From contig JAAYAH010000038.1 of NCBI GenBank assembly GCA_012719445.1, positions 1 to 36,606 on the forward strand: DNA of 36,606 bases. The letters run 5' to 3'. The stretch comes from Actinomycetales bacterium. Its GTDB lineage: Bacteria; Actinomycetota; Actinomycetes; Actinomycetales; Kineosporiaceae. Within the stretch, counting starts at the first letter, position 1; each line of letters opens with the position of its first letter. Below, piece by piece: positions 1 to 6,917 of the stretch. A program made the translations under genes and the position numbers. The notes beneath the pieces are model-generated. The model saw nothing but the letters and a program-made list of their open reading frames with translations. It was not told the DNA's origin and ran no database searches.

Positions 1-1257
1 GACGGGCAGTCGGTGACCCAGGGGTGGGGCGGGGAGTGGCGGACCGGGGCGACGCCGTCGGTGTCGGGGGCGTCGTGGAACTCCTCGTTGGGGTCGGGCG
101 GGTCGGTCTCGTTGGGGTTCATCGCCTCGTGGAACGGTGCCAACGGTGCCGCGCGGGACTTCCGGTTCAACGGGGTGGCCTGTTCGGGGTCGGGGGCCAC
201 GTCGTCCTCGACCACCACGACGACGGCGCCCAGGACCACCACCACGACGACGACCACGACGATGCCGAGGACAACCAGTACGACCACCACCACGTCGGGC
301 GGAACCCGCAACACGTTCACCAACCCGATCAAGCGCAACGGCCCGGACCCGTGGCTGCAGTACCACAACGGCTACTACTACCTGGCCACCACGACCTGGA
401 ACTCCACCATCACCATGCGCCGCTCCCGCACCCTCGGCGGCCTGGCTGGTGCCCCCGACACGGTGGTGTTCAACCTGGCCGGGCGGTCCAACGGCTGCTG
501 CAACATGTGGGCCCCGGAGTTCCACCTCCTCGACGGTCCCAACGGGCGCCGCTGGTACCTGTACTACGTGGCCGGGCAGAACGTCTCCGACTACAACCCG
601 ACCCAGCGGCTGCACGTGCTGGAGTCCGCCGGCACCGACCCGATGGGTCCGTACACCTTCAAGGCCGACCTGACCACCAGTTGGGAACTGGACGCCAGCA
701 TCCTGCAGGTCGGTGGTCGGCTCTACCTGCTCGGCAGCGCGAGCTCGGGCACCCAGAGCCTGTCCATCACCCCGCTGGCCAACCCGTGGACCCCCAGCGG
801 CTCCCGACGGTTCATCTCCTACCCGACCTACGCGTGGGAGCGGCAGACCGCCCCGGTCAACGAGGGTGCCGAACCGCTGTACCACAACGGCAGGACGATG
901 ATCGTTTTCTCGGCGAGCGCCTGCTGGGGGCCGGACTACAAGCTCGGCCTGCTCACCCTGACCGGGTCCGACCCGTTGAGCTCCGGCTCCTGGACGAAGA
1001 CCCCCACCCCGGTGTTCCAGCGCAGCGACGCCAACAGCGTCTACGCCCCCGGGCACAACGGGTTCTTCACCTCCCCCGACGGGACCGAGGACTGGATCGT
1101 CTACCACGCCAACGACTCGGTGCACGGCGGATGTGACATGAACCGTTCCACCCGGGCCCAGCGGTTCACCTGGAACGCCGACGGCACCCCCGACTTCGGC
1201 ACCCCGGCCCGGCTCGGGGTCCGGCTGGACGCGCCGTCCGGGGAGCCCGTCGGCTGA
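1..1257 (+). CDS. Secreted CBM2 - Thr-rich linker - GH43 glycoside hydrolase (5' end missing)
   Basis: The frame is open from base 1, so the start and signal peptide lie outside the window. Codons 1 to about 61 are the C-terminal half of a family 2 cellulose/xylan-binding module: conserved Trp residues, the block FIASWNGAN and the closing NGVAC with its Cys. Codons about 62-102 are a Ser/Thr linker with two long Thr runs, typical of actinobacterial extracellular enzymes. The rest is a five-bladed propeller hydrolase of the GH43 type: GPDPW carries the likely general-base Asp (codon 116), ELDAS the second Asp (codon 231), and NEGAEP the likely acid Glu (codon 288 or 291). RSNGCCNMWAPEFH and GHNGFFTSPDGTEDW match arabinofuranosidase/arabinanase-like members. 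The probable substrate is arabinan or arabinoxylan; the exact specificity is not readable from sequence. It probably acts outside the cell on plant polymers. No downstream partner on the same strand. Confidence 0.88.
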   Translation, partial: DGQSVTQGWGGEWRTGATPSVSGASWNSSLGSGGSVSLGFIASWNGANGAARDFRFNGVACSGSGATSSSTTTTTAPRTTTTTTTTTMPRTTSTTTTTSGGTRNTFTNPIKRNGPDPWLQYHNGYYYLATTTWNSTITMRRSRTLGGLAGAPDTVVFNLAGRSNGCCNMWAPEFHLLDGPNGRRWYLYYVAGQNVSDYNPTQRLHVLESAGTDPMGPYTFKADLTTSWELDASILQVGGRLYLLGSASSGTQSLSITPLANPWTPSGSRRFISYPTYAWERQTAPVNEGAEPLYHNGRTMIVFSASACWGPDYKLGLLTLTGSDPLSSGSWTKTPTPVFQRSDANSVYAPGHNGFFTSPDGTEDWIVYHANDSVHGGCDMNRSTRAQRFTWNADGTPDFGTPARLGVRLDAPSGEPVG

Positions 1258-1308
1258 GCTCGCAACGGCCGATCCGACCGGTCGCCGCCACCCGGCGAGC
1301 GGGACGAA

Positions 1309-1352
1309 CACCGGTGTGTCCGGTGCCGGCGCCGACACCGGACACACCGGTG
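1309..1352. terminator. Perfect 17-bp stem hairpin between convergent genes
   Basis: CACCGGTGTGTCCGGTG at 1309-1325 is followed by a 10-nt loop and its exact reverse complement at 1336-1352. It lies 51 bp past the GH43 stop and about 110 bp past the stop of the reverse-strand decarboxylase, where a bidirectional terminator would sit. There is no T tract on either side, which is common in high-GC actinobacteria. The loop sequence CCGGCGCCGA followed by CACCGG recurs immediately downstream (1353-1368), giving a 27-bp spaced direct repeat that allows alternative pairings. Confidence 0.75.
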
Positions 1353-1434
1353 CCGGCGCCGACACCGGGTGACGGCCGTGTCCGTCGGAGTGCCAGGCAC
1401 TGCACCGGAGCACGGAGCAGTGCTCAGCCTTCCG

Positions 1435-1462
1435 GCGCAGGGGCGCAGGGGCGCAGGGGCGC
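1435..1462. repeat. 8-bp tandem repeat GCGCAGGG x3.5
   Basis: Three and a half perfect copies of GCGCAGGG lie directly beyond the stop codon of the decarboxylase gene (its TGA is the complement of 1465-1467). The 8-bp unit is not a multiple of three and sits outside coding sequence, unlike the in-frame repeats in the neighbouring gene. It is probably a slippage microsatellite in the 3' untranslated region. Confidence 0.7.
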
Positions 1463-1464
1463 TG

Positions 1465-3246
1465 TCAGAGGTCGACGACCCGGAGGGATCCCAGCCCGGG
1501 ATCGTGGCAGCCGTGCAGGTGGCCGCCGTGTCGCACGACGGCGTGGAGCGTCTCCAGCACCTCGCTGTCGACGACCTCGCCCGGCATCAGCAGGGGCACC
1601 CCCGGCGGGTACGGCACGACCGGCTCGGCCGCGACCCTTCCCACCGCTCGGGCGACGGGGACGACCACGCAGGCGGCGCGGAGCGCCTGCCGCGGGGTCA
1701 GCGCCTGCTCCGGGAGAGCCGTGGTCGCCCGCCACGCCCCGGCCGGGCCCCTCCGCTGACCGGGCACCCGGGCGGACGGCCAGGGCCGGCACGCGGCAGC
1801 TCCACCGGTCTCGGGCCGGTCGCCGCCGAGGGACCGGGCGTGCGCGACCCGGGTCAGGGCGGTCACCAGGGCTTCCACGCTGCCCCTCCCGCCCTGGTCA
1901 CCGCGGCGTCCCTCCGCGCAGGCACCGTGCACCAGGTAGATCCTCCGGTCGTCGGCACCCTCGACGGCGACCCCGAGTCCCCGCAGGTCCCGCTCGACGT
2001 CCCAGCCGGTGGTCCCGAGGCCGGACACGTCGATCACGGACTTCAGGGGGTCCATCCGGTCAGGGGGCAGCCCGACGTCGTCCGGGCGGAGCATCCGGAC
2101 CCCCTCGATCTCACGGAGCTGCTCCCCGAGCCGGGCGACGTCGGCGAGGGCCCGGTCCAGCCCGTCCACGCCTTCGACGGCGAGGTCCCGGCGGGCGGCG
2201 TCGATCGAGGCGAGCAGCGGCATCAGCGGGCTGGTGGTCTGGGTCATCCGGACGGCGCGGTCGAGGCACGCCACCCGGGCGTCGTCCAGCCCCGTCCCGG
2301 CCAGCAGCACCGATCCCGAGGACATCGCCGTACCCGTCTTGTGGATGCTGACCACGGCCCCGAGGGCTCCGGCGCGGATCCCGTCGATGGGCACCCCGGG
2401 GTGGAACGCCAGGTGCGCACCCCAGGCCTGGTCGACGTAGAGCCCGGCACCGGCCCGCCGCGTCACCGCGACGAGAGCCGACAGGTCGGCGCAGGTGGCG
2501 GCGTAGCCGGGAGAGGTGACCACGACCTGACGGGCTCCCGGATGCCGGGCCAGGGCCGAGGCGACGTCCTCGGCGTCGACGCCGAGGGGGATCTCGTGGC
2601 GGGGATGGATCCGCGGCGGCACCCAGATCGGTCGGGCACCGGACAGCACCAGCCCGGTGAGCACGGACAGGTGCGCGTCCCGGCCGATCACGACGGGTTC
2701 GTCGTCCGTCGTGGTCCCGAGGAACCAGGCCAGGTTCCCCGCCGTGGACCCGTTGGTCAGCAGCCACGCACGCCGGGCTCCCCACGCCTCCGCGGCGAGG
2801 TCCTCGGCCTCCCCGCGGAGGCGTGCCTGGCACCCGGTCTCGATCCAGACGTCGGCGTCGAGCATCACCGGGCCCACCGCGGCCGCCAGCTCCGCCGACG
2901 CCCTCGACCCGCCCTCGTGCCCGGGGGTGTGCAGCCGGGCCGGAGTACGGGCGGCCTGCTCCAGGACCCCGTCCAGCAACGGAGCCCGACGCTGCCGGGA
3001 CGCCGGCGGGTGCGGGCACGAGGGCTGCCACGCGACCGTGACGTCGCCGGACTGCGAGACGTCACCGGACTGCGAGACGTCACCGGACTGCGAGACGTCA
3101 CCGGACTGCGAGACGTCACCGGACTGCGAGACGTCACCGGACTGCGAGACAAGGGAGGAGTGCGCCACGGTGCCCGTCCTGTCGTCGGCCGTCGGAAGGA
3201 GCGCCCGCCCGGCCCGGGCCGCCGCTCCGGCCGCCGAAAGTATCAC
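1465..3246 (-). CDS. PLP-dependent Orn/Lys/Arg decarboxylase-family protein with N-terminal hexapeptide repeats
   Basis: Fold-type I PLP enzyme of the Orn/Lys/Arg decarboxylase major-domain family (593 aa from the GTG at 3246). Family marks in order: HTPGHEGG near the start of the catalytic domain, LTNGSTAGN (cofactor phosphate region), TSPGYAATCADL, VDQAWGAHLAFH (Asp that contacts the pyridine nitrogen), SIHKTGTAMSSGS with the PLP-binding Lys (about residue 303), and the C-terminal PYPPGVPLLMPGE signature. Expected reaction: decarboxylation of a basic amino acid to a polyamine or diamine; the substrate is not predictable. The first 100 or so residues are non-homologous and hold six copies of SQSGDV (residues 34-69). 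Alternative start: GTG at about 3168, after an AGGA-like site. No in-frame ATG or GTG is visible just after the repeats, so the repeats are probably translated. The gene is divergent from the hydrolase at 3455. The family assignment is firm; the start is not. Confidence 0.85.
   Translation of the reverse strand: MILSAAGAAARAGRALLPTADDRTGTVAHSSLVSQSGDVSQSGDVSQSGDVSQSGDVSQSGDVSQSGDVTVAWQPSCPHPPASRQRRAPLLDGVLEQAARTPARLHTPGHEGGSRASAELAAAVGPVMLDADVWIETGCQARLRGEAEDLAAEAWGARRAWLLTNGSTAGNLAWFLGTTTDDEPVVIGRDAHLSVLTGLVLSGARPIWVPPRIHPRHEIPLGVDAEDVASALARHPGARQVVVTSPGYAATCADLSALVAVTRRAGAGLYVDQAWGAHLAFHPGVPIDGIRAGALGAVVSIHKTGTAMSSGSVLLAGTGLDDARVACLDRAVRMTQTTSPLMPLLASIDAARRDLAVEGVDGLDRALADVARLGEQLREIEGVRMLRPDDVGLPPDRMDPLKSVIDVSGLGTTGWDVERDLRGLGVAVEGADDRRIYLVHGACAEGRRGDQGGRGSVEALVTALTRVAHARSLGGDRPETGGAAACRPWPSARVPGQRRGPAGAWRATTALPEQALTPRQALRAACVVVPVARAVGRVAAEPVVPYPPGVPLLMPGEVVDSEVLETLHAVVRHGGHLHGCHDPGLGSLRVVDL
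3043..3150. repeat. 18-bp minisatellite x6 inside the decarboxylase gene
   Basis: Six head-to-tail copies of GTCACCGGACTGCGAGAC occupy 3043-3150. Five are identical and the outermost (3043-3060) differs by one base. On the reverse strand each unit encodes SQSGDV, so gain or loss of copies changes the protein by six residues without breaking the frame. The near identity of the copies, including silent positions, indicates recent expansion. Confidence 0.95.
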
Positions 3247-3274
3247 TCTGGGCGATTATTCAAGCACCGAAAGT
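3234..3274. promoter_or_regulatory. Divergent intergenic region with CCGAAAGT direct repeat
   Basis: The octamer CCGAAAGT occurs at 3234-3241, just inside the first codons of the reverse-strand gene, and again at 3267-3274. The DNA between and around them (3236-3275) is clearly less GC-rich than its surroundings. It lies between two divergently transcribed genes (3247-3454), so promoters for both should be here. I cannot assign -35/-10 boxes with confidence; the repeat pair is only a candidate protein-binding site. Confidence 0.3.
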
Positions 3275-3454
3275 GGTGACCCGGTTGTCGCCTGACCCGG
3301 CGGCGTCCGGCAGGAGCGCCCCCGGCGGGAGCGCGCCCGGCGGGAGCCTGCCCGGCAGTCGGACGGGCGCGGGGGGGGCAACGGCCAGAATGGGTGTCCG
3401 GTCCGGCGTGTCCAGCGGGCACCACGGATGCGGGGCGACCGGAGAGGAGCCGCG

Positions 3455-4351
3455 GTGAGGGGACGACCGGCAGCAGTCCTCGCGCTGACGAGAGCGGGGT
3501 TCACCCTGTTCGAGGCCGTCGCCCCCGGGCTGGGCGCCCGGTACGCGCTGCGGCTGTGGTGCACCCCGCCGAGGCCGCGGTCCCGGTCGACCGTGCCGGA
3601 GCGGCCTGCCGGCGGCGAGCGGTTCGTGGTCCCGGTGGACGGCGGCGAGGTGGTCGCGGAGTCCTGGGGGAGCGGGCCGACGGTGTACCTGGTCCACGGC
3701 TGGGGCGGGCGGCGTCAACACCTCGACCCCTTCGTCACCCCTCTCGTGGGCTCCGGCCACCGGGTCGTCTCCTTCGACCTGCCGAGTCACGGCGAGTCGG
3801 CCCAGGGCCGGTACGGCAGGGGGCGCAGCGGGCTGCCGGAGTTCGTCGCGGTTCTCGCCTCGGTCGTCGAGGCCGTGGGACCGGCGGACGGGATCGTGGG
3901 GCACTCGCTCGGCGGCTCCGCCACCGCTCTCGCCGTCCTCGGCGGGGTGCCCGCGCGGAGGGTGGTGCTCGTCTCGGCTCCCGCCGACCCGATCGCCAGC
4001 ACCCGCACCTTCGCCAGCGCCCTCGGTTTCGGCGAGCGCATCCGCTCCCGCCTGCTGTGCCGAATGGAACGCCTCGTCCGGCAACCGGTGGCGGACTTCG
4101 ACATCCCCCTGCAGGCACGCCGGCTCCGGGAGGTCGTGCAGGAGCAGGGCCCGGGGCCGGTCTCCCTGCCCCGGGCGCTGGTCATCCACGACCGTGACGA
4201 CAAGGAGATCCCGCACACCGACGCCGGGGCGATCCGCGCCGTCTGGCCGGGGGCCGAGGAGCTGCGCACCCACGGCCTCGGGCACCGGCGCATCCTGCGG
4301 GACCCCGAGGTCACCCGGCGGGTCGCGGACTTCCTCGCCCGGGTCGGGTGA
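3455..4351 (+). CDS. Alpha/beta hydrolase
   Basis: Alpha/beta-hydrolase fold protein (298 aa). LVHGWGG forms the oxyanion-hole strand, GHSLGG carries the nucleophile Ser (residue 151), IHDRDDKEIPH the acid Asp (248 or 249), and THGLGHRRIL the catalytic His (277), so the triad is complete. I chose the GTG at 3455 because GGAGAGGAG lies 5 nt upstream; an in-frame ATG at 3428 would add nine residues but has no such site. A hydrophobic stretch near the N-terminus (about residues 5-25, with Arg interruptions) could be a peripheral membrane anchor but is weak. The substrate is unknown; relatives are esterases and other serine hydrolases. Its TGA is directly followed, in the same frame, by the transglutaminase remnant. 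Confidence 0.85.
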   Translation: MRGRPAAVLALTRAGFTLFEAVAPGLGARYALRLWCTPPRPRSRSTVPERPAGGERFVVPVDGGEVVAESWGSGPTVYLVHGWGGRRQHLDPFVTPLVGSGHRVVSFDLPSHGESAQGRYGRGRSGLPEFVAVLASVVEAVGPADGIVGHSLGGSATALAVLGGVPARRVVLVSAPADPIASTRTFASALGFGERIRSRLLCRMERLVRQPVADFDIPLQARRLREVVQEQGPGPVSLPRALVIHDRDDKEIPHTDAGAIRAVWPGAEELRTHGLGHRRILRDPEVTRRVADFLARVG

Positions 4352-4990
4352 GGGGTACTGTCGACGGTCGGTCGAGGCACCGGCGAGGGGTTCGGCACCT
4401 ACTTCCTGCCCGAGCAGTACGAGGACCACTGGGTGGCCGAGGTATGGCAGCGGGACCGGTGGGTCATGGTCGACGCCCAGCTCGACGAGATCCAGCGTGA
4501 GGTCCTCGGGATCACCTTCGACCCTCTGGACGTGCCGAACGACCTGTTCGCCGACCCGGGGGCGGTGGCGGGGGACTCCCTGCCGCCGGAGGGGAGTCTG
4601 CTGCCCGTCGAGACGCAGCAGTTCCTGGTGGCCGGGCGGGCCTGGCAGTTGTGCCGTTCCGGTGCCGTGGACCCCCAGCGGTTCGGCATCTTCGACTCCC
4701 GCGGCGAGGAGTTCGTCGCCGGCAACGTGGTCCGGGACGCCCTGGCCCTGAACTCGGTGGAGATCCTGCCCTGGGACATGTGGGGGGCGATGCCGGTGCC
4801 CGGCGGTGACCGGGCCGACGCGATGGACCGCCCGTTCCTCGACCGGCTCGCCGAGCTCGCGATCTCCGCCGACGCGACCTGGGCGGAACTCCGCGAGCTG
4901 TACGCGGCGGAGCCACGGCTGCACACCCTGCCCCGGTGGGTCACGGATCCCGAGCCGTTCCATGCCCGCCACCCCGCGGACTGGTCGTGA
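4352..4990 (+). pseudogene. 3' remnant of a transglutaminase-like protein gene
   Basis: The frame is open from directly after the hydrolase TGA (4349-4351) to 4990. Its translation begins with GFGTYFLPEQYEDHWVAEVW, which resembles the middle of transglutaminase-like-superfamily proteins (the His of DHWVAE and the Asp of VDAQLDE belong to the Cys-His-Asp core). It continues with the family's C-terminal half: FDPLDVP, FLVAGRAWQLCR, FGIFDSRG, ALNSVEILPWDMWG. The N-terminal half with the catalytic Cys is missing, and there is no ribosome-binding site or convincing start before the homology. The first usable start, GTG at 4433, falls inside the conserved block. I read this as a gene that lost its 5' half by deletion. 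A translated short product from 4433 (185 aa) is possible but would lack the catalytic Cys. Confidence 0.7.
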
Positions 4991-5128
4991 CCCGTCCGGA
5001 GGGCGAACCGGACGAGCGGCGGGAGGCCCGGGGGCGGCGCGCAGTGAAGCAGTTCGCGCGGCCCACCGCCACCCTGCCGGGCAGATCTGTCCGAAGGTAT
5101 GACAGCGAACCAGCCACTTAACCCACGG

Positions 5129-5158
5129 TGTCGAATCGACAACATAGCGTCATCTATG
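5129..5158. promoter_or_regulatory. Two adjacent palindromes in an AT-rich patch
   Basis: TGTCGA-A-TCGACA (5129-5141) is a perfect palindrome around one central base, and CATAG-N6-CTATG (5143-5158) follows one base later. Both lie in the AT-richer patch between the transglutaminase remnant and the glycosyltransferase operon. Adjacent palindromes of this size suit a dimeric regulator's operator, but the assignment rests on symmetry and position only. Confidence 0.35.
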
Positions 5159-5356
5159 GCACCGTTTTCGGTGGTTCCGGAGTCCTGGCCGGCTCCGTGA
5201 CCCCTCACCGTCTTCGCGGGGCGCCTGGCCAGCCCCGCGGGGGCGGTGCCACCGTGTGACGACCTGGGCTGGCCGGAGGCCGCGGCGGGTCCGGTGGTGA
5301 CGACATCCCGATCATGCGCCACGTCGGCGCGTGCCCAAGGAAGTCACTAATTGAAG

Positions 5357-5373
5357 TCAATCAGTAACATTGA
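5357..5373. promoter_or_regulatory. Inverted repeat TCAAT-N7-ATTGA
   Basis: A perfect 5-bp inverted repeat with a 7-nt spacer, enclosing the possible -10 hexamer TAACAT (5365-5370), about 130 bp upstream of the glycosyltransferase start. This is a plausible operator overlapping a promoter for the polymer operon; short symmetry like this can also arise by chance. Confidence 0.25.
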
Positions 5374-5501
5374 GTGAAATTGGATCGTCGCGTGCGGCCG
5401 GCGAGCACCGACGGGCCCGGAGCGGTCTCACGGCCGTCGCCCGCGGTGGCGTCGTCGCGCCGTCGGATCCGGGACGTCGGTCCGCCGAGGAGGGCGACAG
5501 C

Positions 5502-6914
5502 GTGAGCGACCGCATGCGGTCGGAGGATGCCACCGGCTCGTTCTCGGACCGCCGACTCCCGGGCAGCCTGATCTGCCTCGTCGGCATCAACTACGCCCCG
5601 GAGCCGACGGGCAGCGCGCCCTACACCACCGCGCTCGCCGAGATGCTCGTCGCCAACGGGGCCGAGGTCGAGGTGGTCACCGGGGTGCCGCACTACCCGA
5701 GCTGGCGGGTCGACCCGGCCTACCGGTGGCGGTTGCGTGCGACCGAGACGATCAACGGCGTGCGCGTGCTGCGGGCACGGCATGCCGTCCCCCGCCGTCT
5801 GACCGGCCTCACCCGCCTGCTCTGGGACGGCACGTTCGTACTCAACGGCGGCATGGTCCGCCCGTCCCGGCGCCCGGAACTCGTCCTGGCCTCGACGCCG
5901 AGCATCGGCGCCGGTCTCCTCGGGAGGAGGCTGGCGGACCGCTACGACGTCCCGTTCGGCATCGTCGTCCAGGACCTGCTGGGTCGGCCGGTGCCGCACT
6001 GCGGGCTCGAGGTCGGCAGCCCCTTCGCGACCCTCGTCACCCGCCTGGAGGCGCGGGTGCTGCGGGCTGCGGACGTCGTCGCCGTCACCAGCGACGCCTT
6101 CCGCGACCAGGTCCAGGCCTGCGGGGTCCCGGCCGAGCGGATCCGGGAGCTGCGCAACTGGGCACACCTGCGGCCTGCCCGCCGGGACCGGGCGACCGTC
6201 CGCCGGGAGCTGGGGTGGGACGACGGCACCTTCGTCGTCCTGCACACCGGGACGATGGGCCGCAAGCAGGACCTCGGGAACGTGATCGAGGCGGCGTGGG
6301 CGATCTCCGCCACCGCGGACCCCGGCCGTGGCGGTACCGCCGCCGGCGACGGGGGAGTCCTCCACCGGGATCGGCCCGGCGTCAGCGGTCGGGGCGGGGA
6401 CGACGGCAGCGACCGGGGCGACGTCCGGATCGTGCTCATGGGCGACGGCAGCCAGCACGCCGCCCTGGCCGAGGAGGGCCGCCGGATCCCCTCGCTGGAG
6501 TTCCGCCCACCCGTGCCCGACGATCTCTACCCGGACGTGCTCCGGGCCGCCGACCTGCTGCTCGTCAACGAGCGGGCCGTCGAGGCGGAGCCGTCCCTGC
6601 CCAGCAAGCTCACCTCCTACCTGGCCGCCGGCCGTCCGGTGCTGGCCGCCGTGCCCGCCACCGGGGCGTGCACCCGCGAGCTGGTCGCGACCGGTGGCGC
6701 CGCGCGGCGGGTCGAGCCGGGCGATCCCGCGGCCCTGGCCGCCGCGATCCGCGAGCTCCAGCGCCAGCCCCACGTGCTGGCCTTCATGGGCCGGGCAGCC
6801 GCCGGGTACGCCCGGGACGTCCTGAACCCGGCCGACGCCGAGCGGCGCGTCCTCGACCTCGCCGCCGAACTCCTGCTGACGGGCAGGGTCCCGGTCCAGG
6901 ACCCGGTGAGGTGA
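5502..6914 (+). CDS. Family 4 glycosyltransferase, WcaI-like
   Basis: GT-B glycosyltransferase (470 aa) of the GT4 superfamily, close in pattern to WcaI-type enzymes: an N-terminal GINYAPEPTGSAPYTTALAEML nucleates the acceptor domain, VVTGVPHYPSW follows, and the C-terminal domain has LHTGTMGRKQ and the sugar-nucleotide-binding region around NERAVEAEPSLPSKLTSYL. It probably adds a sugar to a lipid-linked surface polysaccharide at the cytoplasmic face. I chose GTG 5502 because GAGGAGG lies 7 nt upstream. Residues about 269-308 form a Gly/Asp/Arg-rich insertion inside the second Rossmann domain, probably a disordered surface loop. First gene of an operon with the flippase-like gene 3 bp downstream and two cytidylyltransferase-fold genes. 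Donor and acceptor cannot be told from sequence. Confidence 0.85.
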   Translation: MSDRMRSEDATGSFSDRRLPGSLICLVGINYAPEPTGSAPYTTALAEMLVANGAEVEVVTGVPHYPSWRVDPAYRWRLRATETINGVRVLRARHAVPRRLTGLTRLLWDGTFVLNGGMVRPSRRPELVLASTPSIGAGLLGRRLADRYDVPFGIVVQDLLGRPVPHCGLEVGSPFATLVTRLEARVLRAADVVAVTSDAFRDQVQACGVPAERIRELRNWAHLRPARRDRATVRRELGWDDGTFVVLHTGTMGRKQDLGNVIEAAWAISATADPGRGGTAAGDGGVLHRDRPGVSGRGGDDGSDRGDVRIVLMGDGSQHAALAEEGRRIPSLEFRPPVPDDLYPDVLRAADLLLVNERAVEAEPSLPSKLTSYLAAGRPVLAAVPATGACTRELVATGGAARRVEPGDPAALAAAIRELQRQPHVLAFMGRAAAGYARDVLNPADAERRVLDLAAELLLTGRVPVQDPVR

Positions 6915-6917
6915 CGG

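Larger units (their letters stand above)
4991..5501. other. 511-bp gap: AT-richer regulatory DNA, no gene seen
   Basis: No convincing gene on either strand. Two patches (about 5090-5165 and 5341-5380) are much richer in A and T than the surrounding DNA. They contain small palindromes, listed separately. The promoter of the downstream polymer operon should be here. TAACAT at 5365-5370 could be a -10 box, but no -35 partner is clear. A TTG at 5370 could extend the downstream gene by 44 residues; I rejected it for lack of a ribosome-binding site. Confidence 0.5.

Noticed and set aside
3043-3150. Considered as a CRISPR array
   Set aside because: The 18-bp units are directly adjacent with no spacers, and they translate in frame within a protein gene.
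1369-3279. Long forward-strand open frame opposite the decarboxylase gene
   Set aside because: It is a mirror of the real gene, kept open by GC-rich codons on the other strand. Its product is Arg/Gly/Pro-rich without any motif, while the reverse strand carries a full PLP-enzyme signature.
5370-5501. TTG start extending the glycosyltransferase by 44 residues
   Set aside because: No ribosome-binding site precedes it and the extra residues are low-complexity, while GTG 5502 has GAGGAGG at 7 nt and is followed closely by the conserved domain.
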